NCBI RefSeq assembly: GCF_002272075.1
Contig: NZ_NPBJ01000003.1
Span: forward strand, 1 to 64,000
Source of the DNA: Terribacillus saccharophilus
GTDB lineage: Bacteria > Bacillota > Bacilli > Bacillales > Amphibacillaceae
DNA length: 64,000 bases
Reading direction: 5' to 3'
This document shows, piece after piece, positions 24,123 through 32,758 of the stretch (the first letter of the stretch is position 1; each line of letters opens with the position of its first letter). The translations under genes and the position numbers were made by a program. The notes under the pieces are model-generated. The model did not search any database and had not been told where the DNA came from. It saw only the letters and a program-made list of their open reading frames with translations.

Positions 24123-25877
24123 TTGCATATATTCAGAAAATTGAAGGAGTTTTATTGGCCATACCGGCGCAACTTCTACTTATCGCTTCTATTCATCGCC
24201 ATTGTGACAGCTATTACGGTTGTCTATCCAATCATATTGCAAATTACGATTGATGACGTAGTTCTGGGTAATCAGTACAATCTTATTCCGATTATCTCAG
24301 CTGGATTCGCCTTATTAATGATTATTAAAGGGATTGCCAATTTCCTGCAGCAGTATCTGGGAGATTTATTCGGAGTTCAAACTGTTTTCCGGATGCGGAA
24401 CAGTCTATACCAGAAGCTGCAGAGACTGAGCTTTACGTATTATGATAATGCACGCACTGGAGATCTGATGTCCAGACTGACCGCAGATGTAGAGGGGATC
24501 CGTTTTTTTCTGTCGGCAGGAGTAGGACAATTCCTGCGCGTTGTTTTGTTGATCGTGATTAGCCTTGCTGTAATGTTCGCTTATTCCATTCCTCTTGCAC
24601 TTGTTACGATGATTTCTATGCCGTTTTTAGCTGTAGTTGTCTATCGTTTCGACCGGCGTGTGCATCCTGCTTTCCGTAATATTAGAACTTCCCTTGGTGT
24701 GCTTAATACTCGGGTGCAGGAAAATATCAGCGGAATGAATACAGTCAAATCCTTATCACGTGAGGATTTTGAGATTGATCGATTCACAGATAATAATTCC
24801 ACCTACCGTGATAACTATATTTTCACATCCAAGGTGTGGGCAAAGTTTTTCCCGCTCATGGAATTGATCGGCAATATTTGTATGGTAGTTCTCATCTCTT
24901 ATGGAGGGTATCTTGTGATTTCTGGGCAGCTTGAATTAGGCGCTCTTGTCGCATTCTTCAGTCTTGTCTCCTATATCCTCGGACCGCTCGCGAATCTTGG
25001 CTTCATTATCAATATGTTCTCTCAAGCGAAGGCTTCAGGGGAAAGGCTGCTGGAAGTTCTAGAAGCAAGAGAGGATATTAAACAGCTGGAACAGCCGATC
25101 GGCACGAGTCAGATCAGCGGTCATGTAACGTTTGATAGCGTTTCACTTCAATATGCCAAGGATGATGATATGGCTCTGAAGGATATCAGCTTCGATGCAC
25201 CGCCAGGAAAAATCATTGGTCTCGTGGGTGGAACTGGATCAGGAAAGACGAGTATAGCCCAGTTGATGACACGTTTTTATGAACCAACATCAGGCGAAAT
25301 CTACATAGACGGTAAGCCTGTACAGGATTATGACCTAAGAACGCTTAGACAGCACATCGGCTTCGTCTTACAAGAGGCGTTCCTCTTCTCGACAACAATT
25401 AAGGAGAATATTGCATATGGGAATCCGGATAATGTCAGCTTTGAGCAGATAGTGGATGCAGCCAAACGTGCGCAAGCCCATAACTTTATCATGGAATTAC
25501 CTGATCAGTACGACACACTGCTTGGTGAACGGGGAATGGGTCTATCTGGAGGTCAGAAGCAGCGAATCGCAATTGCACGGGCACTGCTCATTGATCCAAG
25601 CATCTTGATTTTAGATGATGCGACGAGTGCCGTTGATATGCAGACAGAAGTGCAGATACAAAAAGCACTGAAAGAAGTAATGAAAAATCGTACAACGTTC
25701 ATTATTGCGCACCGTATATCATCTGTTAAGCATGCTGATGAGATTCTTGTTTTGGATGATGGAGAAATTGCTGAACGAGGGACACACGATTTCTTGCTGC
25801 GAAACGGCGGCTTATACCAGCGTATTTACGATATTCAGTATCAAGATCAAAAGGCAATTATGCGCTCAGCGCAGTAA
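24123..25877 (+). CDS. Heterodimeric ABC exporter subunit A (YfiB-like)
   Basis: A 584-residue half-transporter: a six-helix exporter membrane domain (about 1-300) and a nucleotide-binding domain. Walker A GGTGSGKTS, canonical signature LSGGQKQR, and Walker B LILDDATSAVD, in which Asp replaces the catalytic Glu. That substitution marks the degenerate half of a heterodimeric exporter. Start: TTG at 24123 is preferred because GGAGGGGGAGAAGG lies just upstream; an in-frame ATG at 24093 has no ribosome site. The partner gene follows after 12 bp. Substrates are probably drugs or lipids, not identifiable here. Confidence 0.9.
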   Translation: MHIFRKLKEFYWPYRRNFYLSLLFIAIVTAITVVYPIILQITIDDVVLGNQYNLIPIISAGFALLMIIKGIANFLQQYLGDLFGVQTVFRMRNSLYQKLQRLSFTYYDNARTGDLMSRLTADVEGIRFFLSAGVGQFLRVVLLIVISLAVMFAYSIPLALVTMISMPFLAVVVYRFDRRVHPAFRNIRTSLGVLNTRVQENISGMNTVKSLSREDFEIDRFTDNNSTYRDNYIFTSKVWAKFFPLMELIGNICMVVLISYGGYLVISGQLELGALVAFFSLVSYILGPLANLGFIINMFSQAKASGERLLEVLEAREDIKQLEQPIGTSQISGHVTFDSVSLQYAKDDDMALKDISFDAPPGKIIGLVGGTGSGKTSIAQLMTRFYEPTSGEIYIDGKPVQDYDLRTLRQHIGFVLQEAFLFSTTIKENIAYGNPDNVSFEQIVDAAKRAQAHNFIMELPDQYDTLLGERGMGLSGGQKQRIAIARALLIDPSILILDDATSAVDMQTEVQIQKALKEVMKNRTTFIIAHRISSVKHADEILVLDDGEIAERGTHDFLLRNGGLYQRIYDIQYQDQKAIMRSAQ

Positions 25878-25889
25878 GGAGGGGAGCCT

Positions 25890-27710
25890 ATGGAAAACCT
25901 GCATTATAATAAGAAAAAGCATACAAACAGATTTCATTATTCGCAGGATCAGGCAATGGAGAAGCCGTTTGACTGGGCTCAAATCAGGCGGCTTCTTGGC
26001 TTTATGAAACCATATAGCAGAACATTACTGCCAGGATCGATTGTTACGATGCTGCTCTCCACACTTATACGTTTGCTCATTCCGATTCTTATCGGTAAAG
26101 TGGCGATTGATATGGCTATCTCATCAGGGGATACCCGCTTTCTTATCTATTTGGTAGTTGTTATCGGAGTGCTATATGTGCTCAACTATGTGGCGAATAT
26201 ACTGCGAATCAAATGGGTGAACATCCTCGGACAGCATGTAATTTATGATTTACGGAAAACACTGTTCAGTCATATCCAGCATCTGTCGCATCGTTTTTTC
26301 GATACCCGGTCCGCAGGTTCCATTCTTGTTCGTGTTCTTAATGATATTAACTCCTTACAGGAGCTTTTCACGAATGGAATTATCAACCTGTTAACCGATT
26401 CTGTCATGCTGATCGGTATCATAGCTATCTTGTTTTTCCTAAGTCCGAAACTGGCAATTGCAGTTCTTATTATTTTACCGCTCATGTTCTTGATCTCAAC
26501 ACGGCTTAGGAGAAGCATCAGACGTTCCTGGCAGCAAGTGAGAATGCAAAAATCACGCATGAATTCGCATTTAAATGAAGCGATACAAGGCATTCGTGTA
26601 ACACAATCTTATGCCCAAGAGCCGGAAAACACAGATTATTTCGAAGCGCTTAACCGGGATAACTTTGAAAGTGAACGGATTGCCACGAAAAAGAGTGCGT
26701 ATTTCGGTCCTTTCGTAGAACTGAGTAATGCCGTCGGTACAGTTATCCTGATCGCATATGGTGCCCATTTGATTCTGTCGGATCAGATTGAAATTGGAAC
26801 GTTCGTTACTTTTGCTTTCTTCTTAGGAATGTTCTGGGAGCCAATTTCCCGCTTAGGACAAATTTATAACCAGCTGCTTGTCGCAATGGCATCATCGGAA
26901 CGTATTTTTGAATTTCTCGACGAAGAACCGAATGTAGAGAATCGAAAGGATGCAAAGCCTTTCCCGAACATAAAAGGAGATATCCGGTTCGAGAAGGTTG
27001 TGTTTGCTTACAACTCTGATCGGATTGCACTTCAAGAAATCGATTTGCATATGGAAGCAGGGCAGACGGTTGCACTCGTCGGTCATACTGGTTCTGGGAA
27101 ATCGACGATTGCTAATTTGATCAGCAGATTTTATGACCCCACTGCTGGGGCTGTAAAAATTGATGGTAAGGACCTACGAGATGTTAAACTACAAGACGTA
27201 AGGCAGCAAATCAGTGTTGTCTTGCAGGATACATTCGTTTTCTCTGGTACCATCATGGAGAATATCCGATTTGGTAATCCGAAAGCAACGGACGAACAAG
27301 TGAAGGAAGCCGCACGTATTGTCGGGGCGGATGATTTCATCCAGCGCTTGGCCGATGGTTATGAAACGGAAGTGGAAGAACGAGGCAACATCCTGTCAGC
27401 TGGAGAAAGGCAGCTGCTGTCTTTTGCTCGTACTATGCTCGCTGATCCTCGCATCATCATTCTTGATGAAGCAACAGCCAGTATTGATACAGAAACTGAG
27501 CTGAAAATTCAGCATGCATTGAAAACCTTACTGCAGGGGCGAACAGCTATTATGATTGCGCATCGTCTTTCCACAATCAGGGAAGCTGATAATATCATTG
27601 TACTGGAACAAGGCCGTATCTTGGAGCAGGGCAATCATTTGACGCTGATGGATGCTGGAGGCAAGTATTACGAACTGGTAAAAACCCAATTTCAATCAGA
27701 CGAAAAATAG
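25890..27710 (+). CDS. Heterodimeric ABC exporter subunit B (YfiC-like)
   Basis: A 606-residue half-transporter with a longer hydrophilic N-terminus, six membrane helices and a nucleotide-binding domain. Walker A is canonical (GHTGSGKST), Walker B carries the catalytic Glu (IIILDEATASID), but the signature reads LSAGERQ instead of LSGGQ. Paired with the Asp Walker B of subunit A this gives one degenerate and one competent ATP site, as in TM287/288 and BmrCD. AAGGAGGGG precedes the ATG at 25890. The gene ends at a perfect terminator. The pair matches yfiB-yfiC of B. subtilis. Confidence 0.92.
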   Translation: MENLHYNKKKHTNRFHYSQDQAMEKPFDWAQIRRLLGFMKPYSRTLLPGSIVTMLLSTLIRLLIPILIGKVAIDMAISSGDTRFLIYLVVVIGVLYVLNYVANILRIKWVNILGQHVIYDLRKTLFSHIQHLSHRFFDTRSAGSILVRVLNDINSLQELFTNGIINLLTDSVMLIGIIAILFFLSPKLAIAVLIILPLMFLISTRLRRSIRRSWQQVRMQKSRMNSHLNEAIQGIRVTQSYAQEPENTDYFEALNRDNFESERIATKKSAYFGPFVELSNAVGTVILIAYGAHLILSDQIEIGTFVTFAFFLGMFWEPISRLGQIYNQLLVAMASSERIFEFLDEEPNVENRKDAKPFPNIKGDIRFEKVVFAYNSDRIALQEIDLHMEAGQTVALVGHTGSGKSTIANLISRFYDPTAGAVKIDGKDLRDVKLQDVRQQISVVLQDTFVFSGTIMENIRFGNPKATDEQVKEAARIVGADDFIQRLADGYETEVEERGNILSAGERQLLSFARTMLADPRIIILDEATASIDTETELKIQHALKTLLQGRTAIMIAHRLSTIREADNIIVLEQGRILEQGNHLTLMDAGGKYYELVKTQFQSDEK

Positions 27711-27748
27711 GAAAGAGCGTATCTCGCAAGAGATACGCTCTTTCTTTT
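27711..27748 (+). terminator. Terminator of the ABC exporter operon
   Basis: Fifteen-bp perfect stem (27711-27725 with 27730-27744), GCAA loop and T-rich 3' side. Confidence 0.95.
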
Positions 27749-27815
27749 GGGTAATTTTATTTTCTCTGGGCATAACAAGAGGAACGATTATCTTTACAGA
27801 AAGCAGGGATACACA

Positions 27816-29171
27816 TTGTTTGCTTATGATAGTGTCATTTTAGCCCGTATGCTTACTTCGATGACGCTCGTCTTCCATATTATCTTCGCGACAATCGGTG
27901 TTGGTGTTCCATTGTTGATCAGTGCTGCCGAGTATGTCGGTATCAGGAAGCGAGATCCAAGTTATATTTTACTCGCTAGAAGATGGACACGAGGATTCGT
28001 CATTATTGTAGCTGTAGGAGTAGTAACTGGTACAGCAATTGGTCTGCAGCTGTTTCTTCTGTGGCCGACATTCATGCAGATTGCAGGTCATGTCATCAGT
28101 CTGCCCCTTTTTATGGAGACTTTTGCATTCTTCTTTGAAGCTATTTTTCTCGGTGCTTATATTTATACGTGGGACCGTTTTAAAGGACGATACACGCATT
28201 GGTATCTTTCTTTACCAGTTATCATCGGTGGGGGATTGAGTGCTGTTTTCATCACAAGTGTAAATGCCTTCATGAATACACCACAAGGTTTCACACTTGA
28301 AGGCAGAACAATCACGTCTGTCGAGCCGCTGACGGCGATACTCAATCCGGCCACACCATCGAAGGTCTTCCATGTACTCACTTCATCGTATATGACGTGT
28401 GGTGCCATTCTTGCCGCGCTAACAGCATTCTTCATTCTCAAATATGGCAATAACAAATACTACAAGAAAGCATTAAAGCTTACAATGATTGTGACATTGG
28501 TCTTTTCCATATTCACAGCTATTGCCGGAGATACATCCGCTAAATTCCTGGCCACATATCAGCCGGAGAAGCTAGCAGCGGCTGAATGGCATTTTGAAAC
28601 GGAGAAAGGTGCTGATCTGATTCTCTTCGGGAAATTGACAGAGGATAATGAGATCAAGGGTGCAATCCATTTGCCGAAGCTGTTGAGTTTCTTGTCCTTC
28701 GGTGATTTCAATAGTGAGGTCATAGGCTTGGATAGGGTCGATGCTGATTTGATACCGCCTTTGTGGATTCATTATATGTTTGATTTAATGGTCACACTTG
28801 GAGCATATAGCATCATGATCAGTATGCTTTTCCTTGTGTTCATGTTTTGGAAAAAAAGAGACCAATATAATAAGTGGTTATTACGCGCAATTGTAGTGAA
28901 TGCACCATTCGCTATGCTTGCTCTCGAATTCGGATGGATTTATGCAGAGGTAGGGCGACAGCCTTGGATCATGCGGGGATACTTGCGAGTCGCAGAAGGA
29001 GCAGTTTCTTCGCCTTATGTGCATTATGCCTTTGCTATGTTCCTGGTTTTATATGTGCTGCTTGGAACATTCGTCACTCTCATTCTTGTCAGGCTGTATA
29101 AGAAAAATCCGATTCAGAAAGAATGGGAACAGCGATTTCCAGATACATTGTTTGGAGGTGATCAGAGGTGA
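27816..29171 (+). CDS. ythA: Cytochrome bd-type ubiquinol/menaquinol oxidase subunit I (YthA-like)
   Basis: A 451-residue heme-bearing membrane subunit with about nine helices. Family marks are the N-terminal RMLTSMTLVFHIIFA (heme ligand His), the ETFAFFFEAIFLG helix with conserved acidic residues, and the GWIYAEVGRQPWIMRG motif typical of CydA. The quinone loop is short, as in the cyanide-insensitive subgroup to which YthA belongs. Start: TTG at 27816 (FAYDSV follows) with GCAGGGA upstream; an earlier in-frame TTG lies in the preceding terminator. Translationally coupled to ythB. Confidence 0.92.
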   Translation: MFAYDSVILARMLTSMTLVFHIIFATIGVGVPLLISAAEYVGIRKRDPSYILLARRWTRGFVIIVAVGVVTGTAIGLQLFLLWPTFMQIAGHVISLPLFMETFAFFFEAIFLGAYIYTWDRFKGRYTHWYLSLPVIIGGGLSAVFITSVNAFMNTPQGFTLEGRTITSVEPLTAILNPATPSKVFHVLTSSYMTCGAILAALTAFFILKYGNNKYYKKALKLTMIVTLVFSIFTAIAGDTSAKFLATYQPEKLAAAEWHFETEKGADLILFGKLTEDNEIKGAIHLPKLLSFLSFGDFNSEVIGLDRVDADLIPPLWIHYMFDLMVTLGAYSIMISMLFLVFMFWKKRDQYNKWLLRAIVVNAPFAMLALEFGWIYAEVGRQPWIMRGYLRVAEGAVSSPYVHYAFAMFLVLYVLLGTFVTLILVRLYKKNPIQKEWEQRFPDTLFGGDQR

Positions 29172-30181
29172 GCTACGAAGTATTAGGGCTGTCAGCATTG
29201 TGGTTTTTCCTTTTTGCTTATCTGATCATTGCATCAATTGATTTTGGTGCCGGTTTCTTTGCGTATTATGCCAAGCAGACGAAGAAGGATCATATCTTGA
29301 ACCGCTTGATTGCCCGCTATCTATCTCCTGTTTGGGAGATCACGAATGTGTTCTTTATCTTCTTCTATTATGGACTGGCTGGTTTCTTTCCGGATGCTGG
29401 TTATTATTACGGATCTGCCATGCTTATACCAGGATCGATCATTCTCGTCCTGATAGGTATAAGGGGATCCTTTTACGCCTTCGAGAATTACGGATCACGC
29501 AGCAGCTTGCTGTACACATTCCTTTATGGTGCAAGTGGATTGCTTATTCCAGCCGCCATTTCAACAGGACTGACGATTTCAGAAGGAGGCTTTTTACGCG
29601 AGGAGGGTGGCAGTATACATTTACGTTATACAGAGCTGCTCACAAACCCGTTTTCCTGGGCTGTCGTATTTCTTGCAATCGTCTCTGTACTGTATATCAG
29701 TGCTAACTTCCTGACTTATTATGCTAATAAAGCAGGAGATGAACCTGCACGAAAAATATTGCGGTCGTACGCTCTTTTCTGGTCGGCCCCGCAAATCATT
29801 GCTAGCTTGACGGCGTTCATTGCAATCAGCAGACAAAATCCAGAGCACTATAACAATATGCTTGATCTATGGTGGATGTTCGGTCTGTCCGTTCTATTTT
29901 TCTTAGGCGCAGTCTATTTCATTTACAAAGAAAGAAACTATGGGCTTTCATTCATTTGTGTGATGCTGCAATTCTTCTTTGCACTCCTTGGTTATGGTAT
30001 CGGTCATATGCCATATATACTATATGATCAGATCCAAGTGACAGCTGACGCAACACTTCCGGCAATGGGTACAGCTCTGCTTTTTGCCTTCGGTGGTGGC
30101 TTGCTCATGTTGATTCCTTCCTTGATACTCGTCATGCGGATGTTCCTATTCGATGCAGAGTATGTAAAAGGAAAGAAATAA
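29168..30181 (+). CDS. ythB: Cytochrome bd-type oxidase subunit II (YthB-like)
   Basis: A 337-residue membrane protein with about eight helices, CydB family (LWFFLFAYLIIASIDFGAGFFAYY at the N-terminus, SPVWEITNVFFIFFYYGLAGFFP, then IRGSFYAFENYG). It is the structural partner of ythA. GTG start at 29168, overlapping the ythA stop by four bases, with GGAGGTGATCAGAGG upstream. The complex reduces oxygen to water without pumping protons and helps under low oxygen or stress. Confidence 0.92.
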   Translation: MSYEVLGLSALWFFLFAYLIIASIDFGAGFFAYYAKQTKKDHILNRLIARYLSPVWEITNVFFIFFYYGLAGFFPDAGYYYGSAMLIPGSIILVLIGIRGSFYAFENYGSRSSLLYTFLYGASGLLIPAAISTGLTISEGGFLREEGGSIHLRYTELLTNPFSWAVVFLAIVSVLYISANFLTYYANKAGDEPARKILRSYALFWSAPQIIASLTAFIAISRQNPEHYNNMLDLWWMFGLSVLFFLGAVYFIYKERNYGLSFICVMLQFFFALLGYGIGHMPYILYDQIQVTADATLPAMGTALLFAFGGGLLMLIPSLILVMRMFLFDAEYVKGKK

Positions 30182-30241
30182 TACAACCTTGACTGTTTGT
30201 GATAGACTAAGATTAGTTTATGGAATAGTGGAGGAAGTACG

Positions 30242-30904
30242 ATGAAAAGAGAATTTGCTGTAATCGGATTAGGCCGCTTCGGAGGCAGTATCTGTGTGGA
30301 ATTAAGCCGGGAAGGATTCAACGTGCTTGCAATCGATATCGAAGAGGACAAAGTAAATGAATATCGTAATATCGCATCACATGCAGTTATCGCGGATACA
30401 ACGGATGAACAGGTTTTGAAAGAACTGGGTATCCGAAATATCGAGCATGTAATTGTGGCAATCGGTGAAAATATCCAAGCGAGTATTCTGACGACACTAA
30501 TGCTCAAGGAACTCGGAATCAAGAAAATAACAGTCAAAGCCCAGAATGATTACCATGAGAAGGTACTGAGCAAAATAGGAGCAGACCATGTTGTCCATCC
30601 GGAACGAGATATGGGAAGACGGATTGCCCATAAAATAATCAGCAACAATATTCTCGACTACTTAGAGCTTAGTGACGAACATAGTATCGTTGAAGTAAGA
30701 GCTGGTAAGAAGATGGCTGGAAAATCTCTTATCGAGCTTGATATACGGGCAGCATTTGGCTGTAACGTAGTCGCAATCAAGCAGGGTAATGAGATAAACG
30801 TCAGTCCGTCACCAGATGCCCTGCTCGATACCGAAGATGTATTGATTGTCATTGGTGCAGACCGTGACCTGGCTCGATTTGAACGTTCTCTAGCAGATGA
30901 TTGA
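30242..30904 (+). CDS. ktrC: Ktr potassium uptake regulatory subunit (KtrC)
   Basis: A 220-residue cytosolic RCK protein that gates the Ktr channel. RCK_N has the nucleotide motif VIGLGRFGGSIC, acidic ribose ligand LAIDIEEDK and GADHVVHPERDMGRR; RCK_C (about 135-218) is the ligand domain that in homologues binds c-di-AMP. It is named KtrC rather than KtrA because the downstream block rnjA-rpoY-ykrA-def-ykyA-pdh matches the surroundings of B. subtilis ykqB/ktrC and because ktrB/D is not adjacent. GGAGG precedes the ATG. Confidence 0.92.
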   Translation: MKREFAVIGLGRFGGSICVELSREGFNVLAIDIEEDKVNEYRNIASHAVIADTTDEQVLKELGIRNIEHVIVAIGENIQASILTTLMLKELGIKKITVKAQNDYHEKVLSKIGADHVVHPERDMGRRIAHKIISNNILDYLELSDEHSIVEVRAGKKMAGKSLIELDIRAAFGCNVVAIKQGNEINVSPSPDALLDTEDVLIVIGADRDLARFERSLADD

Positions 30905-30910
30905 ACCGTT

Positions 30911-30941
30911 AACCCAAACAGTTAAACTGTTTGGGTTTCTT
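30911..30941 (+). terminator. Terminator of ktrC
   Basis: AACCCAAACAG pairs with CTGTTTGGGTT followed by TCTTT. Confidence 0.85.
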
Positions 30942-30960
30942 TATGCTCAAAAAAGGATAC
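30935..30960 (+). promoter_or_regulatory. Possible sigma-B promoter for the pyruvate oxidase gene
   Basis: GTTTCT (30935-30940), 14-bp spacer, GGATAC (30955-30960): correct spacing but four mismatches in total to GTTTAA/GGGTAT. The B. subtilis homologue ydaP belongs to the sigma-B regulon, which raises the likelihood. Confidence 0.4.
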
Positions 30961-30999
30961 ATACATAAGGAGGAAAAAATTGAAACGGGAGATGTTATT

Positions 31000-32724
31000 A
31001 TGTTTGAAAGAAGAACCGGAGCAGTCCTTGCTGATCAATTAGTCGATTGGGGTGTAGATCACATATACGGCATACCGGGAGATTCGGTTAATGAATTCAT
31101 CAGTGATTTACATAAGAAAGAGGACGAACTGAAATTCATTCAAGTCCGTCACGAGGAAGCCGGGGCACTTGCAGCTGCTGCCTATGCCAAGCTTACTGGA
31201 AAACTTGGGGTCTGTTTGTCGATTGCGGGACCAGGGGCTGTCCACTTGCTGAATGGCTTATATGATGCGCGGGAAGACAAGGCGCCTGTTCTTGCTATTG
31301 TTGGACAAGTACCGAGTAATGAGTTGGGTACCGGTGCTTTCCAGGAAGTTAAACTCGAGCAAATGTTTGAAGACGTAGCTGTTTTCAACGAGAGGGCAGA
31401 GTCATTCGAGCAGTTGCCAGATCTTTTGAATCAAGCAATCCGAGAAGCATATGCTAACTCAGGCGTTAGTGTACTCGTAGTCTCTGATGACCTTTTCGCT
31501 GAGAAGCATCCCGAAAAACCCGGTAAAACATCAGCTAATTATGCAAAGCCAAGAATTGCGCCTGCTAAACAGGATCTTGAGGAAGCAGTCAAACTGATCA
31601 ATCAAGCGAAAAAACCAATTATTCTAGCGGGAAAAGGGGCAAAGCATGCCCGTACAGAGCTTCTCACATTTGCAGAGCATATAAAATCTCCAATAATTTT
31701 AAGCCTTCTTGCTAAAGGAATCATTCCTGACCATCACAGTTATTGCTTGGGTCAGCATGGACAAATTGGGACAACGCCTTCTTATGAGGCAATAAATGAA
31801 GCGGATTTGCTGCTGCTTGTAGGAACCAGCTTCCCTTATCGTTCGTTCCTGCCGGATAACTTACCTGCTATCCAAATTGATAATAGGGCAAGCGCAATCG
31901 GTAGTATCTATCCTGTAGAGGTCGGTTTGCCAGGAGATGCTAAAGAAGTACTAGGGGAATTGACAAGAACGGCAGAGGAAAAGGTTGAGACGGATTATAT
32001 CGAAAAATATCAAGCAAAAATGAAGGAATGGCATACGCAGCTTCAAATGCAAAAGAAAAGAGAGGAGTCACCAATACAGCCTCCTCAAATTATGTATGCT
32101 TTAGAAAAGAATATAGAGAAAGATGCCGTCGTTTCATCTGATGTAGGGAATGTAACTGTTTGGACTACACGATATCTGCCTTTGACACAACAGGAATTCA
32201 TTGTATCGGGTCGACTTGCAACAATGGGCTGCGGACTGCCTGGTGCCATTGCAGCGAAGATGGCATATCCAGATAAGCAGGCAATAGCCATATGCGGGGA
32301 CGGCGGTTTTAGTATGAATATGCAGGATTTTGTCACGGCGGTAAAATACGATCTGCCAGTGAAAGTGATTGTTCTTAATAACAGCCAGCTTGGCTTGATC
32401 AAATTTGAACAGGCGACGATTGGTTCTTCCAACTACGGTATTGATATGGGAGAAATGAATTTCGCTCAATTCGCTCAATCCTGCGGAGGGGAGGGCTACC
32501 GAGTTGAGAAGTTTGAAGACTTGGAAACGAGCATCAAGCAAGCATTCCTATCCGATAAACCGGCGATAATTGATGTGGTAATAGAGGATATGGCGCCGCT
32601 GCCAGGGAAGATTTCCTACCAGCAGGCTGTTAAATATACAGAATATCTGATCAAAGAATTCTTCTCTACCGGGAAAATAGAGCTACCGAACATGAAAGAG
32701 TCAGTAAAACGTCTCTTGAAATAA
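31000..32724 (+). CDS. ydaP: Thiamine-dependent pyruvate oxidase family protein (YdaP-like)
   Basis: A 574-residue three-domain ThDP enzyme, the same length as B. subtilis YdaP. The N-terminal pyrimidine-binding domain contains the catalytic Glu in RHEEAGALAAAAYAK, a central FAD/nucleotide-binding domain follows, and the C-terminal pyrophosphate-binding motif is GDGGFSMNMQDF...VIVLNNSQ. It probably converts pyruvate to acetate or acetyl phosphate with electron transfer to oxygen or quinone. Start at 31000 has GGGAG eight bases upstream; a stronger AAGGAGG lies about 25 bases earlier, in front of another frame. It occupies the position that adeC has in B. subtilis. Confidence 0.9.
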   Translation: MFERRTGAVLADQLVDWGVDHIYGIPGDSVNEFISDLHKKEDELKFIQVRHEEAGALAAAAYAKLTGKLGVCLSIAGPGAVHLLNGLYDAREDKAPVLAIVGQVPSNELGTGAFQEVKLEQMFEDVAVFNERAESFEQLPDLLNQAIREAYANSGVSVLVVSDDLFAEKHPEKPGKTSANYAKPRIAPAKQDLEEAVKLINQAKKPIILAGKGAKHARTELLTFAEHIKSPIILSLLAKGIIPDHHSYCLGQHGQIGTTPSYEAINEADLLLLVGTSFPYRSFLPDNLPAIQIDNRASAIGSIYPVEVGLPGDAKEVLGELTRTAEEKVETDYIEKYQAKMKEWHTQLQMQKKREESPIQPPQIMYALEKNIEKDAVVSSDVGNVTVWTTRYLPLTQQEFIVSGRLATMGCGLPGAIAAKMAYPDKQAIAICGDGGFSMNMQDFVTAVKYDLPVKVIVLNNSQLGLIKFEQATIGSSNYGIDMGEMNFAQFAQSCGGEGYRVEKFEDLETSIKQAFLSDKPAIIDVVIEDMAPLPGKISYQQAVKYTEYLIKEFFSTGKIELPNMKESVKRLLK

Positions 32725-32726
32725 GA

Positions 32727-32758
32727 AAAGCCTGAGCGATAAGCTCAGGCTTTTTATT
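32727..32758. terminator. Bidirectional terminator between ydaP-like gene and rnjA
   Basis: AAAGCCTGAGC (32727-32737) pairs with GCTCAGGCTTT (32743-32753); A- and T-runs on either side of convergent genes. Confidence 0.92.

Noticed and set aside
30979-32724. ATT start codon for the pyruvate oxidase gene
   Set aside because: It would use the stronger ribosome site, but ATT starts are very rare and the family N-terminus begins at the ATG at 31000. Kept only as part of a finding.
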